Positions 52,124 to 60,667 of a DNA stretch of 64,000 nt are shown here, one piece after another; within the stretch, counting starts at the first letter, position 1; the number at the start of each line of letters is the position of its first letter. The notes under the pieces were generated by a model. That model had not been told where the DNA came from. It ran no database searches and was given only the letters and a program-made list of their open reading frames with translations. The stretch lies in assembly GCA_965220235.1 (NCBI GenBank), contig OZ244815.1, forward strand, positions 3,534,001 to 3,598,000, in the 5' to 3' direction. This stretch comes from Bin55 sp965220235 (lineage in GTDB: Bacteria > Pseudomonadota > Gammaproteobacteria > Pseudomonadales > Azotimanducaceae). The position numbers and the translations under genes were made by a program.

Positions 52124-53635
52124 TCACCTAGGAGCTAGTTTCCGAATCCACCCGTCGCCCTTTGAGAGGATATACAGCTCACCAGCCGCATCCGCGCTGA
52201 TCCGCAGGTCAACGCGCCGCGTATGCGGTGCATGACCAGGGCTCGTATTGCGATGACCGGCGATGTCTGCTAGCGACCCGCTTTCACCGTCGACCGTAAC
52301 ATCCAACTCAAATATCGTAGCAGGTGAGTCGGGTTCGAGGGACGCAGTATCGATGTAGAACAACCGACCTCGAACGATGTCAGTAAACACGAACATACCG
52401 ACCAAGTCTGGAATGTCCGAGCCACGATACACAATACCTGAACCAATCGCGAAACCTTCATCGTGGTCATACTGTGCGACAGGGTAGATAAAGTTCGAAG
52501 GGTCCGTCTCGCGTTCGTACACACCGCCCTCTGAGTCGTCAGTATCAGTGCCCATCGCTGTAGCAAACGTACCCTCTCGGAGGCGCCATCCGTAGTTGCC
52601 TCCCGCAACCCCGATGTTCACTTCTTCAACTTGATCTTGACCGATATCGAGAATGAACATTCGACCATCTGTGGAATCCCACGAGTAGTTCTGCGGATGC
52701 CTTAATCCATACGCCCATACTTCGGGCAATCCGTCGGCACCGTCAGCAAACGGGTTATCAGTCGGAATACCGTACTGTGCGTCGTCCCCGCCTCCAAGGG
52801 GATCGAGACGGATGATCGTTCCTAGGATACTGTTCGGGTTCTGTCCGTGTTGCCGAGGATCATGCGCGGAGCCGCCATCGCCAAAACTCACGTAGAGCAT
52901 GCCATAGTCCGCATCCCCACGATTAGCCGTCGGATTGAACGCAACATTGCCAACGTTGTGGTTAGGCGCGAACTGACCAACGCGTAGCATTTCGCGAAAT
53001 TCACCTGAAAATACTCCGCCGGTCGGGTCAGTAACTGACCATTCCGCGAGAACGCTCTCCTGAACTGAACCTCCCTCCTCAATGAAATCCGCGGTTCCGT
53101 CCGGACTCGCGGTAAAGGTGGTATAGAACTTACCGAAGCCTTCTTCGCCTTCATTAGAGAAGTCAGGATGAAACGCAAATCCCATGAAACCCGATTCCTG
53201 TACGAATCGATCCGGATTAAACCCCACATTCTCATTGCGAAGGTCTAGATAACTTACCGGTTCAGACCCTTCCGCGCTCGTTACCCAGAGGATGCCGCGC
53301 GTGTCGTTAAAGAAGAATCGATCGCCCACCTGCTGCATGTATTGAATGCGGGTAGCGGGGTTGTTCACGCCACCACCACTCACGCGATCTTCGGTCCCTG
53401 GACCTTGCACGAACTGCACCGCATCGACTGTAATAGAACCGACTTCGATGGCACTCTCGATCGGGTCGCTCAACCGCGCAGGAGGCGGGGGTGGGGGAGG
53501 TGGCGGTGCTGGCGGCGGTGTTGTGGGCGTGGGAGGTGGGGATGGATCGCCACCAGAAGAACCCCCACAACCAGTCACCAATATGCTGGTAGCGAAGCTT
53601 GCGAGTAACCACCGCAACGAATATGGCATCTTCAC
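52124..53635 (-). CDS. Lipoprotein PQQ-dependent sugar dehydrogenase (GDH/aldose dehydrogenase family)
   Basis: This 503-residue protein has a lipoprotein signal with lipobox LVTGC near residue 23, then a Gly/Ser stretch and an unusually long proline tract (nearly 20 of 25 residues at about 32-52). The propeller domain has FMGFAFHPDF near residue 148, VSFGDGGSAHDPRQHGQNPNS near residue 250 and the hallmark EVWAYGLRHPQNYSWD near residue 304. ILDIGQDQVEEVNI follows. Relatives (soluble GDH, YliI) oxidise aldoses in the periplasm with PQQ. No PQQ synthesis gene is in the window. It is monocistronic. Confidence 0.9.
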   Translation of the reverse strand: MKMPYSLRWLLASFATSILVTGCGGSSGGDPSPPPTPTTPPPAPPPPPPPPPARLSDPIESAIEVGSITVDAVQFVQGPGTEDRVSGGGVNNPATRIQYMQQVGDRFFFNDTRGILWVTSAEGSEPVSYLDLRNENVGFNPDRFVQESGFMGFAFHPDFSNEGEEGFGKFYTTFTASPDGTADFIEEGGSVQESVLAEWSVTDPTGGVFSGEFREMLRVGQFAPNHNVGNVAFNPTANRGDADYGMLYVSFGDGGSAHDPRQHGQNPNSILGTIIRLDPLGGGDDAQYGIPTDNPFADGADGLPEVWAYGLRHPQNYSWDSTDGRMFILDIGQDQVEEVNIGVAGGNYGWRLREGTFATAMGTDTDDSEGGVYERETDPSNFIYPVAQYDHDEGFAIGSGIVYRGSDIPDLVGMFVFTDIVRGRLFYIDTASLEPDSPATIFELDVTVDGESGSLADIAGHRNTSPGHAPHTRRVDLRISADAAGELYILSKGDGWIRKLAPR

Positions 53636-53823
53636 GTCTCAGCGCTCCCTAGAACTAGGCGCTCTCGTCCACTGTAATTCATCAGCGTTTTTTCGATTAT
53701 AGAACCGAGGTGGGAAAGCATCGACAGCCTAAAACGAACACGTAACCAACCGTTTAATATCGGGAATGACCCCGCAAATCTACCAATTGCGTGGCGTTCC
53801 ACTTAAATCTGGCAAGCGGACTA

Positions 53824-54630
53824 ATGGCTTTCGAGAACCTAATTTACGACGTGCAAGAACACGTTGCAACATTAACGCTCAACAGACCCGAAAAGCTCAA
53901 CGCACTTAGTGGCGGTCTCCAACAGGACCTCCGTGATGCGCTTGAGGAAGCTCAACGAAGCGATGAAATCCGGGTCATTCTTCTCACTGGCGCGGGACGT
54001 GGTTTTTGCTCAGGTACAGATCTCACGCCCAATCCTGGTGCGCGTTCGAAGGAAACACCCGAGTCACAGCAAAACCAACTCATGGACGATTTAGGATGGG
54101 TTGGTCGTCAAGCACTTGCGATCTACAACATGGATAAGCCAACGATCGCCGTCATGAACGGCGTAGCCGCCGGCGCAGGGATGAGTCTTAGCTTAGGGTG
54201 TGACATGCGAATCGGCAGCGAAAAATCGAGATTCAAGACGGTATTCATCGAACGAAATCTCTCCCCCGATAGCGGCATGTCCTTCTTTCTGCCTCGAATT
54301 GTGGGTTACTCGCGAGCCGCTGATTTGATCTACACGAGTAGAACCTTGGAGTCGGAAGAAGCGTATCGAATCGGACTTCTCGACCGTCTTGTTAGCCATG
54401 ACACGCTAATGGATACAGCACATGAAGTGGCCGCTCAAATGGCTACTTGGCCGCCGTTAGCACTTCGGACGTCAAAACGCGTACTCCAACATAACAATGA
54501 GGTCGAACTAGAGGACGCGTTGCGATATGAACTTAGCAATCTGGCGACGCCACGTAAAGCCGTAAACGACCAGCGTGAGTCACGACTGTCATTCATCGAG
54601 AAGCGAAAACCTAACTTTACAGGAACTTAA
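53824..54630 (+). CDS. Enoyl-CoA hydratase/isomerase family protein (crotonase)
   Basis: This protein of 268 residues has the crotonase N-terminus VATLTLNRPEKLNALSGG and the oxyanion-hole segment LTGAGRGFCSGTDL near residue 58. GVAAGAGMSLSLGCDMRI near residue 111 is the second oxyanion element. The catalytic position carries ERNLSPDSGMSFFLPRIVG near residue 140, with Asp where some isomerases have Glu. It resembles PaaG-type isomerases. I chose the ATG at 53824 over a GTG 11 codons upstream, because the family start fits. The C-terminus has KRKP rather than a targeting motif. Confidence 0.92.
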   Translation: MAFENLIYDVQEHVATLTLNRPEKLNALSGGLQQDLRDALEEAQRSDEIRVILLTGAGRGFCSGTDLTPNPGARSKETPESQQNQLMDDLGWVGRQALAIYNMDKPTIAVMNGVAAGAGMSLSLGCDMRIGSEKSRFKTVFIERNLSPDSGMSFFLPRIVGYSRAADLIYTSRTLESEEAYRIGLLDRLVSHDTLMDTAHEVAAQMATWPPLALRTSKRVLQHNNEVELEDALRYELSNLATPRKAVNDQRESRLSFIEKRKPNFTGT

Positions 54631-54673
54631 CGCAGACACACTACAATCGCGACTTCTGAAACGGGGGTTTAAG

Positions 54674-55093
54674 ATGAGACGATTTGCTGCATTCGTACTA
54701 GCAATATCCGTGAGTTCCCTAATCACGGCTGACGAAGATCAAGTTGAATATCGACAAGAGGTCATGTCGGCAATCGGTGGCACGATGGGAGCCATCGGAA
54801 AAATCCTCAAAGAGGAAGTTGACCGGCCAAACGACCTTGCAACACTCGCAGCCGCTCTTGCGGAGCTTGCGAGTACCGCGCAGAGCGTCTTTCCCGAAGG
54901 GTCCGAAGGCGGCGACGCGTTGCCAAAGATCTGGGAAGAGTCTGAAGACTTTGCTGAGCGACTTACAGCACTAAAGGAAGCTACCAGCAACTTTCGAGAG
55001 GTGGCAAAATCAGACGATATGGCAGAAATCGGAGCAGCGATCGGTGCAGTTGGTCGGACCTGTCGAGGTTGCCACCACAACTACCGCGAATAG
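54674..55093 (+). CDS. Cytochrome c' / c556-type cytochrome
   Basis: This protein of 139 residues has a signal peptide (RRFAAFVLAISVSSLITA) and a four-helix layout with the haem site CRGCH at the C-terminus, followed by HNYRE. EYRQEVMSAIGGTMGAIGKIL is the first helix, with the Met that can ligate haem in c556. I start at the ATG at 54674, giving a clean signal peptide, rather than at an in-frame ATG 33 codons earlier inside the crotonase gene. It converges stop-to-stop (3 bp) on the cytochrome b561 gene. Confidence 0.93.
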   Translation: MRRFAAFVLAISVSSLITADEDQVEYRQEVMSAIGGTMGAIGKILKEEVDRPNDLATLAAALAELASTAQSVFPEGSEGGDALPKIWEESEDFAERLTALKEATSNFREVAKSDDMAEIGAAIGAVGRTCRGCHHNYRE

Positions 55094-55096
55094 CTG

Positions 55097-55753
55097 CTAA
55101 TCAGCAAGCCACGTCAACAGCCCAAACATTAGCGACGCAGCGCCTAAGCTGATCAGCGCTCGTACCCAGGGAGTTGAAACCGCCGGAAGGGTCACACGTT
55201 TCTGACCTGTGATCATGCTCAGAGGTGTCGAATCGCGCAATATGACGCCATAAATTAGGTGCGCGCTTAGATGAACGGCCACTGCTGCAATTACGAACCG
55301 CCAAGCGTTGTGGTGTAGCAAGTAGATCCAATCAAACGTGTCTTCGTCAATATAGCTGTTTAACGGTCCTTCAAAGAAGATGTCGTCCGTCATAAACAAA
55401 CCAGTCACCGACTGTACGAGCGCGGCCATCATCAAGATCACTACCAAGACGATACCTGGGGCTGTATGAGGAGTTAATTCACCTTTGCGTAGAAAGTGAT
55501 TTATGAACTTTCGAGGCGTCGTCCAATACTTCGTCCAGCGAGCGTAAGTTGAACCGCAAATTCCCCATATCACGCGGAAAACGAGCAGAGATACAACGCA
55601 AATACCCGCCCATTGGTGGACTTCGATATCGTAGAGTTCCTCGATCAACCCAGTCGCGAGTGCCGTCAGGACTGCTGCGCCAAAAAGCCAATGCCAGATC
55701 CGAAGCGGAACATCCCAGACGGTGACTTTGTCGGGTGCCACTTTTGTTACCAA
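55097..55753 (-). CDS. Cytochrome b561-type membrane protein
   Basis: This 218-residue protein has four to five helices. VWDVPLRIWHWLFGAAVL near residue 14 has the first haem His, and IEVHQWAGICVVSLLVFRVIWG near residue 48 the second. HHNAWRFVIAAVAVHLSAHL near residue 147 gives further haem His. Such cytochromes pass electrons from the quinone pool to c-type cytochromes or oxidases. Facing a cytochrome c556 gene is a recurrent pairing. Its start overlaps the aldo/keto reductase by 7 bp, so it is the last gene of a five-gene minus-strand run. Confidence 0.9.
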   Translation of the reverse strand: MVTKVAPDKVTVWDVPLRIWHWLFGAAVLTALATGLIEELYDIEVHQWAGICVVSLLVFRVIWGICGSTYARWTKYWTTPRKFINHFLRKGELTPHTAPGIVLVVILMMAALVQSVTGLFMTDDIFFEGPLNSYIDEDTFDWIYLLHHNAWRFVIAAVAVHLSAHLIYGVILRDSTPLSMITGQKRVTLPAVSTPWVRALISLGAASLMFGLLTWLAD

Positions 55754-56742
55754 GTGCGCGACAGTCCTTGATCAGCCAAGTCCGTCCATAGCGTGTCCGG
55801 AATCGATACGTTGAGTAGCGCCGCGTTCTCCTCAACTTCACGCAATGCCCACATCCCGGGAATCACACTCGCGACTGCGGGATGCCGCAACACATATTGG
55901 AGGGCGGCAGCACGCATGTCGACGTCGTGAGCATTGCAAACCGTACGAATGTTCTGGGCTTTTTCCCAAAGATCATCTGGCGCTGGCTTGTAGTCATAGG
56001 TCGCGCGCCGTCTCTCAGCATTCGCGAGAATGCCCGAGTTGTATGGTCCGCCGATGATCACAGAGACGTTCCGATCGACACACATGGGCAACATTGTGTC
56101 AAGTGGTTCCTGCTCAAGCAATGTGAACCGTCCGGCTAAAAGGAAACAGTCAGGTTCGAACTCCTGCATTACGCGCACGCACACAGCAGATTCGTTAACC
56201 CCCAAGCCAATCGCTCTTACCAACCCTTGTTCGCGCAGACGATGCATCGCCGGTAAGGCGCCGTTCGCGGCGGATTCATAGATTCCAGGTTGATCGTCAC
56301 CATGCGTCCAACGATCTATGTCATGGCACAGCAATATGTCAATACGATCGAGATTAAGTCGCCGCAAACTGCTTTCGACGGATTCAACGACAGCATCGCT
56401 GGAGTAGTCATAGCGAATGGCCAGGTTTTCGTTGTCACGCATTTGGGTGTTACGAGCCCCTTCTTCAAGAGGGACTAACAAGCGACCGATCTTTGTCGAG
56501 AGGACGAATTCGTCTCGCGGCTTTTCGCTCAGAACACGGCCGACCCGTTTCTCTGACAAGCCATGTCCGTACAGAGGTGCAGAGTCGAAATATCGGATCC
56601 CAGCGTCCCATGCCGCGTTGAGTATGGCATCGCTATCTTCATTGGAAATGCGATCACCTACACCACCGAGTGACGCACAACCCATTCCCCAAGCCGTGAC
56701 TTCAACTCCAGTACGACCTATCTTCCGTTTTTCTAAAGCCAT
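55747..56742 (-). CDS. Aldo/keto reductase (L-fucose/D-threo-aldose dehydrogenase-like)
   Basis: This 331-residue protein has the AKR tetrad: Asp in RYFDSAPLYGHGLSEKRVG near residue 52, Tyr six residues later, Lys in VLSTKIGRLL near residue 83 and His in ILLCHDIDRWTHG near residue 138. The GLSE-x-R-VG spacing and the VTAWGMGCASLGG start match the subfamily of L-fucose dehydrogenases and pyridoxal dehydrogenases. Oxidation of a hexose to its lactone is therefore likely, which would feed a sugar-acid dehydratase. It overlaps the NTF2-like gene by 10 bp and the b561 gene by 7 bp. Confidence 0.9.
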   Translation of the reverse strand: MALEKRKIGRTGVEVTAWGMGCASLGGVGDRISNEDSDAILNAAWDAGIRYFDSAPLYGHGLSEKRVGRVLSEKPRDEFVLSTKIGRLLVPLEEGARNTQMRDNENLAIRYDYSSDAVVESVESSLRRLNLDRIDILLCHDIDRWTHGDDQPGIYESAANGALPAMHRLREQGLVRAIGLGVNESAVCVRVMQEFEPDCFLLAGRFTLLEQEPLDTMLPMCVDRNVSVIIGGPYNSGILANAERRRATYDYKPAPDDLWEKAQNIRTVCNAHDVDMRAAALQYVLRHPAVASVIPGMWALREVEENAALLNVSIPDTLWTDLADQGLSRTW

Positions 56743-57431
56743 GATCCTGCCTTAACCTCCCATTCATCATCCCGGCAAACAGCATAGACAAGTGCTTCGT
56801 GATCGTTTTCAGTTGCGTTAATCGTCACTGAAGAAGGTCCACTCTGAACAACCTTCAACTCTGGTTCACGCATACCTTTAACAGCTGGGTCATCGCCACG
56901 TTTAACACGGCGCACTCCACCTACACTAATTACGAAATACTCCTCAGCCGTGTACCGACTAATAGAGCCCATATCTTTGTCCAATGCTCGCAGAAATTGC
57001 ATTGCGCATTCTTGCGCTTCGAACTGCGCTCGTTCGGTCTGATCTCTGCTATTGTTTCCTGGATCAGTGCCAAAACGACTCTGGATCCCCCAACGACCTT
57101 CGACGCACGTTGCAATGTAGCAGACCTTGTTCGCCAATATAGGTTCATCGGTCGCAGTGAAGCGAGTCCACCCTCCTGCGATATGAACTTTGCTGTCCGA
57201 ACGCCCAATGACCTCCGGCTCGTTTCCTACCGTGTGATCCCATCCAGATCGAACAAATGCATCCCAGCCTACGCTCAACGCGTGCGCTTCTTGATCCGCT
57301 AACACAACCGGTTCACGCGCCCACGACACGCGCACATGCGGGTAGCTCATCGCAGAGGAAAAAACATGCGCATCGCGTGTATTAAAGGTCTCGAAAAACC
57401 GCCAATACGCATCAAGCGCTGGTTCGCTCAT
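56733..57431 (-). CDS. NTF2-like (SnoaL fold) protein, copy 2
   Basis: This 232-residue protein is a paralogue of 50066-50833. Shared segments are YWRFFETFNTRDAHVFSSAMSY followed by PHVRV, GGWTRFTATDEPILANKV and GRWGIQSRF. It again looks like two NTF2-type halves, the second from about residue 130 (CAMQFLRALDKDMGSISRY). The ATG has AGGA seven bases upstream, placed over the polB stop region. It sits between DNA polymerase II and an aldo/keto reductase. No enzyme function can be assigned. Confidence 0.78.
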   Translation of the reverse strand: MSEPALDAYWRFFETFNTRDAHVFSSAMSYPHVRVSWAREPVVLADQEAHALSVGWDAFVRSGWDHTVGNEPEVIGRSDSKVHIAGGWTRFTATDEPILANKVCYIATCVEGRWGIQSRFGTDPGNNSRDQTERAQFEAQECAMQFLRALDKDMGSISRYTAEEYFVISVGGVRRVKRGDDPAVKGMREPELKVVQSGPSSVTINATENDHEALVYAVCRDDEWEVKAGSWL

Positions 57432-57440
57432 CTGGAATTC

Positions 57441-59768
57441 CTACTCAAGTGCATCAAATAACGAGCGCTGAACTGGAATGCCACAGGCGGACTCCCAAGT
57501 GGTACCCAACGTCGCCAGAACAGGTTCCGCGACTGCCTTGAGCTGCGTCTCTATATAGTGTTCTCGATCGATTTCGTGGCGGATGTTGTCAGTCGGCTCA
57601 GGTCCATCTACCGTGATGACGTAGTGCACAACTCGCGAGGGGTTAGCAGATTTAAGGGCTGCAACTACATGCGGCGGCTTAACTTTGGTGTAACTCTTCG
57701 GTGGCTTACTCAAGCCTTTGCGATATACGAGCTTTTCGTCCATTTGGCCAGCTCGGACGGCATTCACGCTATCAAGAATAAAGTCCTCAACGGGTTCACC
57801 GTTGAATAATCGAGCATACAACTCGCGTTGTGCGTCTTTCGCAAGTTCTGTCCAGTCCCGGCGAACGACTTCCATGCCGACAAATTCGACTTCACCTGTC
57901 GTGCTAATTTGCCCTGCATATCGCTTTCGAGCACCGCCACTGCCTTTCTTTAGGGGCAGCAGGAACAAACGGGAGTAGAGCTTCTCAAATTCAAGTTCAA
58001 GTTTGCTCTCAACTCGCCATTCCCGCTCAATGTACGACAACAGTTCCTCATTGAATTCTCGAGTCAACTGATGACCTTGCTCCGTCGCTTGCGCTATATC
58101 TTCTGTCCCTGAAGACACAAACACACTGTCTGTGTCGCCATATAGAACAGCAAATCCGCGAGTTTCGAACCAATCTTTCGACCACATGAGGAAATGTCGT
58201 CCCATCGTGGTAATCGCATTACCGATCTTGCTGTTGTGGAACCGACAAACGGGCGTCGCCAAGACACCATAGAACGAGTTCATCAAGATCTTAATAGCTT
58301 GAGAGGCAACACTGTCGTCGTATTGTTTCGCTTGTTCCCGCGCCGCGTACAACCCATCCAGTACGCTAGGCAAAATCGCCGGACTTCTGGAAAACACGGC
58401 ATCATTAAGGAGACGAATCCCATCAACGGATTCATCTGTCCCTATATATCCCAACGGATCGACGTTAAACGTTCGAATGATGCTCGGATATAGGCTCTTG
58501 TAGTCCAACACCCACACATTCGTGTGGACGCCGACTTCGGGAGATAGCACCGCGCCGCCAGCATGCGACTCTGACGTTTCGTTGCGTGAACGGTCGAAGC
58601 TAGGCGCGCAAACACGTCGTTTCTTGAGCGCCGCAATATAGACAAAATCAAACGAAGCGACACTTGCTGCTACCCGGTCCATAGGCATGCCGGTAAGTGT
58701 GCTACGAACTTTTGCGAGCGATAGGAGCTTCAATCGCTCGATGATTTGGTATGCCAGCCGTGCGTCCGTGCGCGCATAAGCTGCGAATCCGTCTAGATCA
58801 CGCCTGTATCGCTCAAGGATCTCACCCGCTCGATCGTGGACATCGCCTTCGACTTGCTTACCTTCACCCAGAACTTCCTGTGCCACCACTTCTAACGAAT
58901 ACTCCGGAAATCGGATGAAAGCACCTCGTACCAAGTCGATTCCATCGAGCACGACACGACCCGGAATCAACGCACGACCACTGCCAAAGTAACCTTGTGC
59001 CTCGCGAAGCACCATACGTCCCGGAGCTCGGCCTAACTCTAAGGAGGCACCCGTACGAAGGCTCATTCGACGTAACGCATCGAGATCGAAATCAACGACG
59101 TTCCAGCCTGTGAGGACATCGGGATCTACTTCACGAACCCGGCGGACAAACGCTTCGATCGTGTCCTGTTCAGACGCGTAACCAATCGCGTTCGTAGGCA
59201 TTTCACGACCATCTGGATCACAGACGAGTACTTCATCGACATCATCACCAAATAACGAAATCGCTAATAAATGCGTCGCATCTGGATCTGTTTCTATGTC
59301 GAGTGACAAACATTTGGGGAGGAAATCGACGTCACACGGCTCAAGCGATGGGTCCGTGAATTCGATATCGACGTGAGTTTCGGAAAGTGTCGGCGTTCCA
59401 TTAATCGACACACCGCCGCGAATGTCACGCTCAATTAAGTACGCGGTGGCAAAGGGAATGTCAGCTTCATATGAACGGATGCCCGCACCGTGGATTCGAT
59501 CGCGCAACGGCACAACTTTCGAAGGTTCCCCAACAGTCACTCGAGACGCACTTACACCATCCAGCGTCTTCCACGACGTGGCTTCCACCGAAGCGTTGCC
59601 CCATTCAAGTTGCTCAACATCGTCCGTGCGCACGTAGAAAGTCGGCAGTCGGCGAGTTTCGCGAACTAGAAACGTACGTCCATCGTCAAGGCGCCCATAT
59701 ATCAGAATGATTGGCGTGCCATTCACGATCCGGTAAGTGCTTTGAAGGATGAATCCTTGGAACGCCAT
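57441..59768 (-). CDS. polB: DNA polymerase II (family B)
   Basis: This protein of 775 residues is close to E. coli Pol II (783). The exonuclease domain has Exo I LSLDIETDP near residue 157, Exo II GWNVVDFDLDALRR near residue 222 and Exo III YARTDARLAYQ near residue 332. The polymerase domain has motif A DYKSLYPSII near residue 422, motif B KILMNSFYGVL near residue 494 and motif C YGDTDSVF near residue 544. Everything needed for activity is intact. Pol II restarts forks and does translesion synthesis, usually under LexA; I did not find a LexA box. It lies inside a metabolic gene run, 51 bp after the SDR gene and 9 bp before the NTF2-like gene. Confidence 0.97.
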   Translation of the reverse strand: MAFQGFILQSTYRIVNGTPIILIYGRLDDGRTFLVRETRRLPTFYVRTDDVEQLEWGNASVEATSWKTLDGVSASRVTVGEPSKVVPLRDRIHGAGIRSYEADIPFATAYLIERDIRGGVSINGTPTLSETHVDIEFTDPSLEPCDVDFLPKCLSLDIETDPDATHLLAISLFGDDVDEVLVCDPDGREMPTNAIGYASEQDTIEAFVRRVREVDPDVLTGWNVVDFDLDALRRMSLRTGASLELGRAPGRMVLREAQGYFGSGRALIPGRVVLDGIDLVRGAFIRFPEYSLEVVAQEVLGEGKQVEGDVHDRAGEILERYRRDLDGFAAYARTDARLAYQIIERLKLLSLAKVRSTLTGMPMDRVAASVASFDFVYIAALKKRRVCAPSFDRSRNETSESHAGGAVLSPEVGVHTNVWVLDYKSLYPSIIRTFNVDPLGYIGTDESVDGIRLLNDAVFSRSPAILPSVLDGLYAAREQAKQYDDSVASQAIKILMNSFYGVLATPVCRFHNSKIGNAITTMGRHFLMWSKDWFETRGFAVLYGDTDSVFVSSGTEDIAQATEQGHQLTREFNEELLSYIEREWRVESKLELEFEKLYSRLFLLPLKKGSGGARKRYAGQISTTGEVEFVGMEVVRRDWTELAKDAQRELYARLFNGEPVEDFILDSVNAVRAGQMDEKLVYRKGLSKPPKSYTKVKPPHVVAALKSANPSRVVHYVITVDGPEPTDNIRHEIDREHYIETQLKAVAEPVLATLGTTWESACGIPVQRSLFDALE

Positions 59769-59819
59769 CCTCACTTACTCGACTGTCACGGCATGCACCA
59801 ATGTCATCTCATTTCACGT

Positions 59820-60602
59820 TTAACGCCACATGTGGGTTCCGCCACAAACTGCGATCGCTTGGCCGGTGACATATGTACTCGCATCCGACGCTAAGAAGAC
59901 CGCGATGCCTTTCAGGTCATCGGACTCACCAAGTCGCCGTAGCGGCGTGTTGGTTTCGGCATTACGTTTAGCGTCGGGGTTGTCCCATAACGCACGCGCA
60001 AAATCAGTCTTTATTAGGCCGGGACAGATCGCGTTTACGCGTATGCCATCCGGTCCGTATTCCATGGCAAGATTGCGCACCAAGGCAATATCGGCAAGTT
60101 TTGATATGTTGTAAGTGCCTAGTGTCAACGAACCCGAGAATGCCCCCGTGCTCGCAGTAACCATCATCGACCCTTCCCCTTTAGCTACCATGTCAGGCGC
60201 AACCATGTGTGCGAGCCAGTGATTGGACCGTACGTTTGAGTTCATCGTCTTGTCGAACGCGGAATCGGGAATCTCGGACATCCTTCCGTAAAATGGATTG
60301 ACACCCGCATTGCTGACCAAAATGTCAATTGGGCCCAAGCGACTGCGGGTTGTTTCAACTAGGTTTTCTAGCTGGTCCTTGTATCCAATGTTGCAGGCGA
60401 CAGCAATCGCACGTTCCTCACCACATTTCGCGTTTACTTGCTCGGCAGCCGCCTCGCATTGGTCCAATTTGCGGCTTGAAATCACCACGCGCGCGCCGTG
60501 CTCTGCCAACCCTTCGGCCATTGATAATCCCATACCTTTGGAAGCACCCGTTAATAGCGCGACCCGACCGGTGAGATCAAACAACGCGGTAGATATAGAC
60601 AT
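59820..60602 (-). CDS. Short-chain dehydrogenase/reductase
   Basis: This 260-residue classical SDR has the cofactor motif LTGASKGMGLSMAEGL near residue 17, NAGVNP near residue 95, the active-site Ser in VTASTGAF near residue 150 and YNISK near residue 163. VNAICPGLIKTDFA near residue 193 is also conserved. SRK after the second strand favours NADP. AAGGAA precedes the ATG. It is first in the minus-strand run SDR-polB-NTF2-AKR-b561 and is divergent from the YejA gene, with only 65 bp between starts. Confidence 0.92.
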   Translation of the reverse strand: MSISTALFDLTGRVALLTGASKGMGLSMAEGLAEHGARVVISSRKLDQCEAAAEQVNAKCGEERAIAVACNIGYKDQLENLVETTRSRLGPIDILVSNAGVNPFYGRMSEIPDSAFDKTMNSNVRSNHWLAHMVAPDMVAKGEGSMMVTASTGAFSGSLTLGTYNISKLADIALVRNLAMEYGPDGIRVNAICPGLIKTDFARALWDNPDAKRNAETNTPLRRLGESDDLKGIAVFLASDASTYVTGQAIAVCGGTHMWR

Positions 60603-60667
60603 ACGAATTCCTTAAATTGACCGTGCGTATAGGAACTAGCTTAAACCATCACACGTGTGCGAGTCTC

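Noticed and set aside
53346..53702. Plus-strand frame with a long glycine run
   Set aside because: It is the antisense of the polyproline linker of the sugar dehydrogenase, and the sense frame is clearly coding.
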